NCBI RefSeq assembly: GCF_007004645.1
Contig: NZ_ML660027.1
Location: 28,544 to 92,543 of the forward strand
Length of the DNA stretch: 64,000 bases
Direction of reading: 5' to 3'
DNA from: Aliiroseovarius halocynthiae
GTDB taxonomy: Bacteria > Pseudomonadota > Alphaproteobacteria > Rhodobacterales > Rhodobacteraceae
Within the stretch, counting starts at the first letter, position 1, and each line of letters begins with the position of its first letter. A program made the translations under genes and the position numbers. This document shows, one piece after another, positions 9,101 through 16,267 of this stretch. The notes beneath the pieces are model-generated. The model was not told the origin of the DNA. It made no database searches and was given only the letters and a program-made list of their open reading frames with translations.

Positions 9101-9247
9101 GACCACAACGGCCTGTTTGATGGTAAAGGCGGGGTCTTCCAGACGGCCCAGATTAAAGAAGCCATAAGTGCCGCCAAACAGCATGGTTAGGATGATCAGC
9201 CATGTATAAAGTGGCTTCTCGATCGAGGCGCGGGCGATATTCAGCAT
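6200..9247 (-). CDS. RND efflux transporter permease (HAE1/AcrB type)
   Basis: Inner-membrane proton-driven exporter, 1015 residues, the standard size. An N-terminal helix is followed by two repeats, each with a large periplasmic domain and a helical bundle. The TM4 proton-relay segment reads GMLVDNAIVVAEG near residue 400, that is Asp-Asn rather than the Asp-Asp of AcrB. The TM10 lysine is kept in SGMLIKNGIVLVEE. The gene follows the adaptor gene by eight bases with GAGG before the ATG, so marR, adaptor and pump form one operon. No outer-membrane channel gene is nearby. Substrates cannot be predicted from the sequence. Confidence 0.95.
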   Translation of the reverse strand: MLNIARASIEKPLYTWLIILTMLFGGTYGFFNLGRLEDPAFTIKQAVVVTQYPGASAEQVATEVSEPLESALQKMEEVDKITSTNRPGESRIDIEIKSTYPAETLPDIWTRLRAKIRDTSRSLPSGAMAPFVNDSFGDVFGLYYAVTSPGFTDAERHELATFLRRELLVVDGVADVDLAGLPDEVIYIEPNMTLAVNQGIPPNAIAGAVSTSNSVAAAGGLDSDAGRTMFRAPEGSETISDIASLNVGVNGVLVNIADIASVTRERIANPTQIIRFNGEEAFTIAIAGLESEDIVEVGHRVDARLAQLGEDIPHGIDLHPIYQQHLVVEQSANDFLVNLAMSVGIVIVVLGAFMGWRAAVVIGTTLLLTVVGTILFMWLFSIEMERISLGALIIAMGMLVDNAIVVAEGMQISMLRGRNSRQAADDAAKKTQIPLLGATVIGIMAFAGIGLSPDSTGEFLFSLFAVIGISLMLSWVLALTVTPLLGHYLFKHDTQNAEDAYNGPFFRLYKRTLDLALSARWLVIAALVAITVVCFAGFGQVKQQFFPNSNTPLFFVYYKLPQGSSIHQVSDDLAQMEAWLLEQEKVVSIASYAGRGASRFMLTYDGGKDNQSYGHLIIRTEVLDDIPDLHARLEHFGNETFPHAEFRVQRLVFGPGGGDPIQARFSGNDPKVLRELATQATQIMRENSDSLLNLRTDWREQELVIEPVYATERAQTAGVNREDIASTLQFATDGQRAGIYRERDRQIPIIMRKPQDEPFNIYDQLVYSPVAQSHLPIEQVTDGFKVRAENTLVHRRNRVPTISVGADVVPDVTPAQAHSEIRAAVEAMPLPDGYKLEWGGEFENAREAQASLGAQLPLSALIMVMISILLFNAIRQPIIIWLLVPMSVNGVVVGLLGTGLPFSFTALLGLLSLSGMLIKNGIVLVEEIDLVRAEGKALRPAIIEASASRVRPVVLAAVTTILGMAPLLGDAFFVSMSVTIMGGLAFASILTLVAAPVFYYVFFKRDENREASLAT

Positions 9248-9255
9248 GGTGGACC

Positions 9256-10329
9256 TCAGTTCGCAAAGCCGTTGAAGACGCGCACAGCTTCGCCATCCTC
9301 AACCGAGGATGCGCCAGCGGCGACGATCACGTCCCCATCGGACAGGCCCGAGGTCACGATGAAGCTGCCGTCCGGCGCAGTGGAAACCTGCACGGGCGTT
9401 GCGGCAATGGTGCCTGTGCCATCCACGCCGTCAACAAAACGCATGACCTGCGTGTTGCCCTGCGGATCCATCGCGATGGCCGTCGCGGGCAGTTTGATTT
9501 CCGAGGCGTCCGTGGTCGCGCTGATGCGCACATCTACGGACGATCCCGGCAAAACGCGCAAAGTATCCACCGGCGCCATCCCCAACGTCAGACGATAGGT
9601 TTGGCCGGCAGCAGCGGCTTCGGCGTTATACTCGCGGATCTCCAGCGGATAGATTTCCGGGTGCCCTGCGAAATGGGCGTTGATTTCGATACTTTCTTCT
9701 TCACCGGCGGTTTGGAACAGAATCTCGGGGACGTCGATTTCGATGCGAATTTCGCTCATGTCATGCAGGCGGGCGATGGGGGTGCCAGCGCCGATAGTGT
9801 TGAAGTTGCCGACGTTGCGGGCCGCCACCAAGGCATCAAATGGGGCGTAAAGCGTGGCGTTGTTGAAATTCTTCTGGGCTTGGCGGAAGGCAATGTCCGC
9901 CAGATTGGCCTGCGTTTCAGCATCGTCGATCGTCACCTGACTGACAGTATTGCCACGCAGTTTCGTCAGACGTTCCAGCGTCCGATCTGCCTGATCCTTC
10001 TGCACAGTCGCCTGTTCCAGTGCCAAAGACAGGGGTTCCTGATCCAGCTGTGCGATCAGGCTGCCTTCGGGCAGGATCTCGCCTTCGATGATTGGGAATT
10101 CGACGATCTGTCCACCAACCTGAAAGGCTAGGTCAATGGACTGACGGGCAACAACCTTGCCATAGAAGGTGCGCGAAAACGCTTGTTGGTTTTCCGAGAT
10201 GGTCATCAGTTTGACGGGTTTCAGCCCGTCAGCTTGGGCAGTGCTGTCTTGGGCGATGGCTGCGCCAAAGGTCAATGCGGTTGCCAATGTGGCGGCAACG
10301 ATGGGTTTGGTAAGACGGGTCATATGCAT
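9256..10329 (-). CDS. RND periplasmic adaptor subunit (membrane fusion protein)
   Basis: Links the RND pump to an outer-membrane channel. The protein has a signal peptide ending near AAIAQ. A lipoyl/barrel-sandwich half appears around residues 55-90 (GQIVEFPIIEGEILPEGSLIAQLD), followed by a helical hairpin rich in Gln and Asp. The second lipoyl half is near ATLYAPFDALVAARNVGNF, and beta-barrel and membrane-proximal domains follow. A GTG, an ATG three bases later and another ATG six bases on are all possible starts directly after the marR stop codon. None has a strong ribosome site, so the first ATG is a choice, not a proof. Confidence 0.93.
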   Translation of the reverse strand: MHMTRLTKPIVAATLATALTFGAAIAQDSTAQADGLKPVKLMTISENQQAFSRTFYGKVVARQSIDLAFQVGGQIVEFPIIEGEILPEGSLIAQLDQEPLSLALEQATVQKDQADRTLERLTKLRGNTVSQVTIDDAETQANLADIAFRQAQKNFNNATLYAPFDALVAARNVGNFNTIGAGTPIARLHDMSEIRIEIDVPEILFQTAGEEESIEINAHFAGHPEIYPLEIREYNAEAAAAGQTYRLTLGMAPVDTLRVLPGSSVDVRISATTDASEIKLPATAIAMDPQGNTQVMRFVDGVDGTGTIAATPVQVSTAPDGSFIVTSGLSDGDVIVAAGASSVEDGEAVRVFNGFAN

Positions 10330-10332
10330 CAC

Positions 10333-10791
10333 TTAACCGTTATTCAGTTCTTGGATTTTCATGTGTATTTTCAACGAGACCTTGGCGAAGGCTTTAACTT
10401 CGTCTTCCGAAAGTCCCAATGTCTCATGCAAAAGGGTGTCTGCAAGGCCAACAATCTCGCGTCGTTGTTCGTGACCTTTTTCGGTCAGGCACAGCAGCCA
10501 CGCACGGCGGTCTTTCGGGTCGCGGACGCGTTCGATCAGGCCGCGCTCTTCCATCTGATCCGCAACGGTCGTCATGGTCGAGGGTAGCGCGCTGATGTCG
10601 CGGGCCAGTGTGCCGATCCTTTTCGGACGGTCCAGCTTAACCAGCACCTTGCGTTCAACACCGGGGCCATCGCAGTCGACACCCTGCTGACGCATGTTGG
10701 TGTCGATATAGGTGTACAGTGAAAAGACACCCATCAGAGCATGCAGTTCCGGCTCCACGTCATCCGTATTGAGATCAGAATGAGCATTCAT
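10333..10791 (-). CDS. MarR-family transcriptional regulator
   Basis: A 152-residue winged-helix regulator at the head of the efflux operon, the common arrangement for a local repressor that responds to a pump substrate. The wing and recognition helix region, IGTLARDISALPSTMTTVAD then ERGLIERVRDPKDRRAWLL, carries the MarR signature DxRxxxLxLTxKG. The start at MNAHSDLN is chosen because AAGGA lies eight bases upstream. An in-frame ATG 33 bases earlier has no ribosome site. The stop codon directly abuts the adaptor gene start. Confidence 0.92.
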   Translation of the reverse strand: MNAHSDLNTDDVEPELHALMGVFSLYTYIDTNMRQQGVDCDGPGVERKVLVKLDRPKRIGTLARDISALPSTMTTVADQMEERGLIERVRDPKDRRAWLLCLTEKGHEQRREIVGLADTLLHETLGLSEDEVKAFAKVSLKIHMKIQELNNG

Positions 10792-11009
10792 GGCGTAGAT
10801 TCCTTTTTGTGTGAGTAAGCGCATATAGTTCAGAAAGTGAAATGTCCAGATGTTAAAGTAAGCAAGAGAGGATGGGATTCGGACGTAACGTCAAGCAGCC
10901 ATGGGGCAAGAAAAGAATACCAATCGGCGCTTAAGTGCGGTTCAATTCAACTGTGGGATTAAAATCTTGGTGTCAGTTATGTTTGGCTGACAACGGGATA
11001 CGTGGTAAT

Positions 11010-11028
11010 TGGTAAAAAAACTTTACCA
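11010..11028. promoter_or_regulatory. Inverted repeat, candidate operator in the marR-TRAP intergenic region
   Basis: The 365-base gap between the divergent marR and TRAP genes holds a perfect 7-bp inverted repeat, TGGTAAA and TTTACCA, with a 5-base AAAAC centre. A further TGGTAATT lies just upstream. The form resembles operators of GntR-type repressors, but no regulator gene is adjacent. I see no other clear element in this gap apart from the ribosome site of the next gene. Confidence 0.35.
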
Positions 11029-11156
11029 GTTAAGCAGATTCCAATTGAAATCCGTTAAAACCTGAGTAGTAATTGGCGTGGCAGCGCAGGCGGGCCAGTG
11101 CTTTTCCTGTGCGTCTCAGAAGAAAAAATTGAGAACTCGGAGGAGGAGATTCCAAT

Positions 11157-12245
11157 ATGGAACGCCGTAAGTTTCTAAAGGGTGCAGCGCTGGGCGCTGG
11201 TGCAACCGCTCTTGCAACGCCCGCACTTGCCCAAGGTGGCAAGACCCTGACCATCGTATCGACCTGGCCGCGGGACTTCCCGGGTCTGGGCATTTCGGCC
11301 CAGCGCCTGGCCGCTCGCATCGGTCAACTGTCCGACGGCGCCCTGAATGTTGAGTACTTTGCCTCCGGCGAACGTGTTGGTGCCTTTGACGTCTTCGACG
11401 AAGTCGCATCCGGCAACGCACAGGCCTATATCGGTGCCGAGTACTACTTCACCGGTAAGCACCCTGCATTTGCCTATTTCACGTCGGTACCGTTCGGTAT
11501 GTCGACACCCGAGTGGAACGCATGGATCAAATTTGGTGGCGGTCAGGAACTGTGGGACGAAGTCTCGGGCGAATTCGGCCTGAAAGCTCTTGCGGCTGGG
11601 TCGACCGGTACGCAGGCTGGCGGCTGGTTTAACAAAGAAATCGAAAGCGCAGATGACCTGAAGGGTCTGAAGATGCGTATTCCCGGTCTGGGTGGCCAGG
11701 TTCTGTCGAAGCTTGGTGCGTCGACGGTTTCGGTGCCCGGTTCGCAGATCTATGAAAACCTAGTGTCGGGCGCCATTGACGCGACCGAGTGGGTTGGTCC
11801 GTACAACGACTATTTCATGAAGTTCTACGAAGCGGCCAAGTACTACTACACCGCTGGTATGCACGAGCCGGGTGGAGGTCTGTCCTTCAGCATGAACCGC
11901 GCATTCTATGACGGTCTTTCCGACTGGGAGCGTGCTGTAATCGAAGCGGCATGTAACGAAGAGCACGCTGCATCGCACGAAGAAAACATTGCGAAGAACG
12001 GCGAATATCTGGCCAAGCTGGTTGACGAGCAAGGCGTTCAGGTTCGCGCGTTTAACGACGATGTTTGGGACAGCTTCGGCGAAGCTGCCGAGGAAGTGTT
12101 TGAAGAAACCCGCGACCATTCGGAATTGGCTGCACGGGTCAATGATGACTTCCAAGGCAAACTCCGCGAGATGGGTACCATGATGGCTCAGTTCGAAGTG
12201 GGCTATATCAACCAGCGTAACCGCGTTCTGGGTCTGGGCGAGTAA
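11157..12245 (+). CDS. TRAP transporter substrate-binding protein, DctP family (TakP-like)
   Basis: Periplasmic solute receptor of a sodium-coupled TRAP carrier, 362 residues. The N-terminus MERRKFLKGAALGAGATALA is a twin-arginine type signal, so the protein may be exported folded. The central segment GAIDATEWVGPYND near residue 206 and GGWFNKEIESADDLKGLKMR near residue 155 resemble the 2-oxo-acid receptor TakP of Rhodobacter sphaeroides. The arginine in LKGLKMR is the usual carboxylate ligand of TRAP receptors. A GGAGGAGA ribosome site precedes the start. A carboxylate or 2-oxo-acid substrate is inferred; the exact ligand is not evident. Confidence 0.92.
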   Translation: MERRKFLKGAALGAGATALATPALAQGGKTLTIVSTWPRDFPGLGISAQRLAARIGQLSDGALNVEYFASGERVGAFDVFDEVASGNAQAYIGAEYYFTGKHPAFAYFTSVPFGMSTPEWNAWIKFGGGQELWDEVSGEFGLKALAAGSTGTQAGGWFNKEIESADDLKGLKMRIPGLGGQVLSKLGASTVSVPGSQIYENLVSGAIDATEWVGPYNDYFMKFYEAAKYYYTAGMHEPGGGLSFSMNRAFYDGLSDWERAVIEAACNEEHAASHEENIAKNGEYLAKLVDEQGVQVRAFNDDVWDSFGEAAEEVFEETRDHSELAARVNDDFQGKLREMGTMMAQFEVGYINQRNRVLGLGE

Positions 12246-12270
12246 GCCGCAGATCGCTGAAAAACAATCT

Positions 12271-12301
12271 GAGCGGGGCCGAAATGGTCCCGCTCTTTTT
12301 T
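12271..12301 (+). terminator. Intrinsic terminator inside the TRAP operon
   Basis: A 10-bp stem with one G-U pair, GAGCGGGGCC and GGTCCCGCTC, has a 5-base loop and is followed by six T residues. It lies between the receptor gene and the permease genes. It should let the receptor be made in excess over the membrane subunits by partial read-through. Confidence 0.88.
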
Positions 12302-12360
12302 AAGGCACCATGGGCGACCACTGCCCGGACGCCTTATACCAACCGACTTCGGGGGAGCTG

Positions 12361-13353
12361 ATGGCAACCGATTTTTCCGACATTTCACGCGAAGGCAGCC
12401 CGGCAATCACCGCACGGCTGTTTGCATGGGGCATGCTTGGCTTCCTGTTTGCGTTTCTGGTAAACAACGTACTGGTCGTAGGCTTCGGCATGCCGGGCGC
12501 AAAACCGATATTCCAAGGCGGTGCGACGGGGGGCAGCTGGGCTAATCTGGCAGTCTATATCGTCAGCGTTGCCCTTGCAGCCTTCTATGTCCTCAGCACG
12601 AAAGCCACGGCGCTGCGCTGGGATGCGATGAAGATCCACAAGTTCAACGTTTATCTGATTCGCGCCATGTTTTGGGCTGTTCTGCTGGTTGGCATCGCCG
12701 ACTGTGCCATCGCCTTCATGCGGGTCGAAGGCATTCTGGCGGGCATGTTCGGCGAAGACACCGCCAAACTGTTCAGCAAATCGCGTTGGGTTGGTCCCTA
12801 TATCCATATTCCGCTGATCGCGTCGGGTTTTGTGGTCGCGCTGTTTACCCGCACGCTGGGCTTTACATGGCTTGCCCTGATGATTGTTGCGGCTGAGCTG
12901 CTGATCGTGATCTCGCGCTTTGTGTTCAGCTATGAGCAGGCACTTATGGGTGACCTCGTGCGCTACTGGTACGCGGCCCTGTTCCTGTTTGCCTCGGCCT
13001 TTACCCTGTTCGAAGAAGGCCACGTCCGTGTGGATGTGCTTTATGCCGGATTTGGCCGCACCACACGTGGCTTTGTGAACGCTTTCGGATCGATCGTACT
13101 GGGAATGAGCACCGTCTGGGTGATCCTCGCAGTTGGGTTCAATGGCAAGACCTCGATCATCAACAGCCCTATCATCAACCTCGAAATCTCGCAGGCTGGT
13201 GGCGTGGGCATGTTCATCAAATACCAGATGGCCGCCTTCTTGGGTGTGTTTGCCATCACCATGCTGATCCAGTTCGTCAGCTATTTCCTTGAGGCCGTCG
13301 CCGACAAACGTGACGAGCCCGGACACCGTGAAGTCGCCCCGGCGGCTCATTAA
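12361..13353 (+). CDS. TRAP transporter small permease subunit (DctQ-like, long form)
   Basis: Small membrane subunit that connects receptor and large permease. At 330 residues it is well above the common 160-200. The extra length is N-terminal and holds added hydrophobic helices before the DctQ core. The core is recognisable from RYWYAALFLFASAFTLFEEG and HVRVDVLYAGFG (about residues 201-235). The start MATDFSDISREG follows GGGGGAG by five bases; an open frame 51 bases upstream lacks a ribosome site. The gene sits 11 bases before the large permease gene. Confidence 0.9.
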   Translation: MATDFSDISREGSPAITARLFAWGMLGFLFAFLVNNVLVVGFGMPGAKPIFQGGATGGSWANLAVYIVSVALAAFYVLSTKATALRWDAMKIHKFNVYLIRAMFWAVLLVGIADCAIAFMRVEGILAGMFGEDTAKLFSKSRWVGPYIHIPLIASGFVVALFTRTLGFTWLALMIVAAELLIVISRFVFSYEQALMGDLVRYWYAALFLFASAFTLFEEGHVRVDVLYAGFGRTTRGFVNAFGSIVLGMSTVWVILAVGFNGKTSIINSPIINLEISQAGGVGMFIKYQMAAFLGVFAITMLIQFVSYFLEAVADKRDEPGHREVAPAAH

Positions 13354-13364
13354 GGACACGACAG

Positions 13365-16019
13365 ATGGAATTCTACTTCCTAGCCCTTCTTATCCTGATC
13401 ATGGCCGCTGCCCTTGGGTCCGGCTATCCCGTGGCCTTTGCGCTTCCGGGTGCAGCCATCATCACCATCGGCCTTGCCGCCGGTGCCGGTTACATCTTTG
13501 CAGGCTCGACTGATGCCTATTTCCATTCGGGCGGGCCAAACCAATGGCTGTCCGCGGGGGTGACGAACCTTAGGGGCGTCTATTGGGAGGTCGAGAGGGA
13601 TACCCTGATCGCCATCCCATTGTTCATCTTCATGGGCATCATGCTGCAACGCTCGAAAATCGCCGAGGACCTTCTGGTCACGATGGCACAACTGTTTGGC
13701 CCGGTGCCGGGTGGTCTGGGCATCTCGGTTGTCTTCGTGGGTGCGCTGCTGGCGGCCACCACCGGGATCGTTGGTGCGACTGTTGTGGCGATGGGCTTGA
13801 TTTCGCTGCCAGCAATGCTGCGCAACAACTATTCGCCATCGCTGGCGACCGGTACGATTGCGGCCTCGGGCACGCTGGGACAGATCATTCCGCCCTCGAT
13901 CGTGCTAATCATTCTGGCCGACCAGCTGGCATCCGCGACCGACCAAGCGTCGACTGCGCGTAAGGCGCTGCACAAAGAAGCCACGGGCGAGCTGTCCATG
14001 CCGTCGGTTTTCGACGTAGGATCAACCTCCGCCGGCGAGATGTTTCTGGGTGCGTTCATTCCGGGACTGCTGCTGGTGGGCCTGTACATGCTGTACATCC
14101 TTGTCTACGCGATCCTGAAGCCGAAACAGGCGCCTGCTGTGCCCTATGACGGCAAGTATGACGGCGCTTTCTTGAAGAATATGCTGATCACTCTGGTGCC
14201 GCCTCTGGCGCTGATCTTCCTTGTTCTAGGGTCGATCATCGCCGGTGTCGCCACCGTGAACCAAGCCGGCGCCATTGGTGCTGCTGGCGCGATGATCATG
14301 GCGGGATATCGACTGCCCGAGGCCAACAAGTCGCTCTATTATCCGGCGCTTCTGGCGATTGCATCGCTGGCCGTGCTTGCCATTGCCTTGATCAATTTCG
14401 ACATGAACGTGAAAGCGATCGAGGATGGCTCGGACCGGTTGGGCATCATCCTTGGTGCGGTTGGGTCGATCATGCTTTTGGTTGCACTGATCTGGTCCTG
14501 CTGGCGTGTTCTGAAGATTGAAAACACCTTGGCGGGCGTCATGCTGGAAACAGCAAAGACGACGTCGCTGGTGTTCATCATCCTTCTGGGTGCCGCCATG
14601 CTGACCGCCGCCTTCCGCGCGTTCGGGGGCGAGGATCTGGTGAAAGAATTCCTGCTGGGTCTGCCCGGCGGGTTCTGGACACAATTCTTCATCGTCATGC
14701 TGGTGATCTTTGTTCTGGGTTTCTTTCTGGACTTCATCGAGATCGCGGTTGTGGTTGTGCCTATCGTGGCCCCGATCCTGCTGGCCGATCCCGAAGCGAA
14801 CATCACCGCCGTTTGGCTGGGTGTGATGATTGGTCTGAACATTCAGACCAGCTTCCTGACACCTCCGTTCGGGTTTGCGTTGTTCTATCTGCGTGGCGTG
14901 GCCCCTGCGATCGTGAAAACGGTGCAGATGTATAAGGGCGTGATTGCCTTCATCTCGCTTCAGATTGCGGCGCTGGTGATCGTAGGTCTGTATCCGCCAT
15001 TGGTGAACTATCTGCCCAACCGCGTCAGCTTCCTGTCGGAAAGCAGCCCGCCGCCGCGCAACCCAAAACTGCAGCTGTGCGTCGAAGACTACGTGGGCCA
15101 GAAACTTGCCGAAAGTTCGGCCACCCGCGATGCGATCGCAGCAGCGCGCGGTTTGGATCTGTCGGTACTGCCGAAGGATTTGGCAGATGACCTGACCGAC
15201 GGTTTCGACACCGCGGATGCGGCTTTGACCGAGCTGGATACGGCGTTTGCATCTGCGGACAGCGTGCAGGCGGCATCGGGCGAGTATCGACCGCAACTGC
15301 GGTTGGTGCGCGGCATAGAAAAGCAGATCCGCAACATCCAGCACGAGGTTGCCGAGCTTGAAAAGCAGGCCAGCCGGATGCGTGATGAAAGTCAGGCCGC
15401 CGACAAGGCCAAGCTGGACACGAAGGTTGCTGCTTTGAAAGCCGAGATCGAGCATCTGCGTGCTGGAATCCCGGAAAGCTGGGAAGGCGTGCACAAAGAG
15501 TTCCAAACGCTCACCAAAGCTGAAAACAGCGCGCGGTCCAAGTATCGCCGTGCTGCGGATGGTGCGTGGGAGGCTCCGATGTCGGTTTTAGCTGTGCTGG
15601 ACGCCAACGACGCGTTTGTGGCGCTTGAGCAGGATCTGCGCGACATGAAAGTGACGATCATGTCGACGCCAGAGAAAGAAGCGCAAGAGCTGGTGAACGA
15701 GCTGTCGAAAGTCTTTGGCAAGGTCGAGGGTGCAGATGACGTGAAGAAGGCGCTAAGCAAAGCCCGTAAGGCGTTGAAATCTAAGACACCAGATCGGGAC
15801 AAAGCCTTGGCTGCTTACGATGATGCGGTCGCTGCTTATGAAGGTCAGCTTGCATGGCGGGCCGAGGCAGATGCCAAGCTGCGCGATGGCTTGAATGCCT
15901 ATATGGATGGCATAAAGGATACTTTGGGTATCCGCCAGCAGCCGCGCTTTACGCGGGATCAGGCGCTCGAAATGGCATCGTGCACCGCCTATCACCGGGA
16001 TATCTCTCTTAACTTCTGA
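13365..16019 (+). CDS. TRAP transporter large permease (DctM-like) with long charged C-terminal extension
   Basis: Transport subunit of the TRAP carrier. The first 550 or so residues are hydrophobic and carry DctM features such as GATVVAMGLISLPAMLRNN, GTLGQIIPPSIVLIILADQL and the C-terminal repeat LNIQTSFLTPPFGFALFYL. Ordinary DctM proteins have about 430 residues and this one has 884. After LPNRVSFLSESSPPPRNP come about 320 hydrophilic residues rich in Ala, Glu, Lys and Asp with strong heptad-like stretches, probably coiled coil. By topology this tail should lie on one side of the membrane after the last helix. AAGGA eight bases upstream supports the start. Confidence 0.92.
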   Translation: MEFYFLALLILIMAAALGSGYPVAFALPGAAIITIGLAAGAGYIFAGSTDAYFHSGGPNQWLSAGVTNLRGVYWEVERDTLIAIPLFIFMGIMLQRSKIAEDLLVTMAQLFGPVPGGLGISVVFVGALLAATTGIVGATVVAMGLISLPAMLRNNYSPSLATGTIAASGTLGQIIPPSIVLIILADQLASATDQASTARKALHKEATGELSMPSVFDVGSTSAGEMFLGAFIPGLLLVGLYMLYILVYAILKPKQAPAVPYDGKYDGAFLKNMLITLVPPLALIFLVLGSIIAGVATVNQAGAIGAAGAMIMAGYRLPEANKSLYYPALLAIASLAVLAIALINFDMNVKAIEDGSDRLGIILGAVGSIMLLVALIWSCWRVLKIENTLAGVMLETAKTTSLVFIILLGAAMLTAAFRAFGGEDLVKEFLLGLPGGFWTQFFIVMLVIFVLGFFLDFIEIAVVVVPIVAPILLADPEANITAVWLGVMIGLNIQTSFLTPPFGFALFYLRGVAPAIVKTVQMYKGVIAFISLQIAALVIVGLYPPLVNYLPNRVSFLSESSPPPRNPKLQLCVEDYVGQKLAESSATRDAIAAARGLDLSVLPKDLADDLTDGFDTADAALTELDTAFASADSVQAASGEYRPQLRLVRGIEKQIRNIQHEVAELEKQASRMRDESQAADKAKLDTKVAALKAEIEHLRAGIPESWEGVHKEFQTLTKAENSARSKYRRAADGAWEAPMSVLAVLDANDAFVALEQDLRDMKVTIMSTPEKEAQELVNELSKVFGKVEGADDVKKALSKARKALKSKTPDRDKALAAYDDAVAAYEGQLAWRAEADAKLRDGLNAYMDGIKDTLGIRQQPRFTRDQALEMASCTAYHRDISLNF

Positions 16020-16048
16020 TCTGATAGATAGGCACATATAAATATTTG

Positions 16049-16080
16049 AAAGGGCTGGATTTTATCCGGCCCTTTTCTTT
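16049..16080 (+). terminator. Intrinsic terminator after TRAP operon
   Basis: A 10-bp stem, AGGGCTGGAT and ATCCGGCCCT with one G-U pair, closes a 3-base loop and is followed by a T-rich tail. It ends the TRAP transcript 30 bases after the large permease stop. Confidence 0.88.
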
Positions 16081-16267
16081 GCACTTGCTGCGAACACAGG
16101 CAGCGGATTTTGCAGATAAAATGTCGCAAAGGGGCGTGTCATGTCGCAAACTTGTGACCGAGAGTCGGTATCCGCCCTTGCGATGGGTCGGGTTCTGCGC
16201 AACTCTATTGGCTGAACTAATAATACGGCGGTCCATCGTCACACGCCGACCACTTAGGGAGCCTTCA

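Noticed and set aside
14226..15506. 426-codon minus-strand frame opposite the TRAP large permease
   Set aside because: It mirrors the permease codons, has no ribosome site and no family features.
16046..16267. N-terminal extension of the peptide-type receptor
   Set aside because: It would run through the terminator region and remove the twin-arginine signal from the N-terminus; the ATG at 16268 has a good ribosome site.
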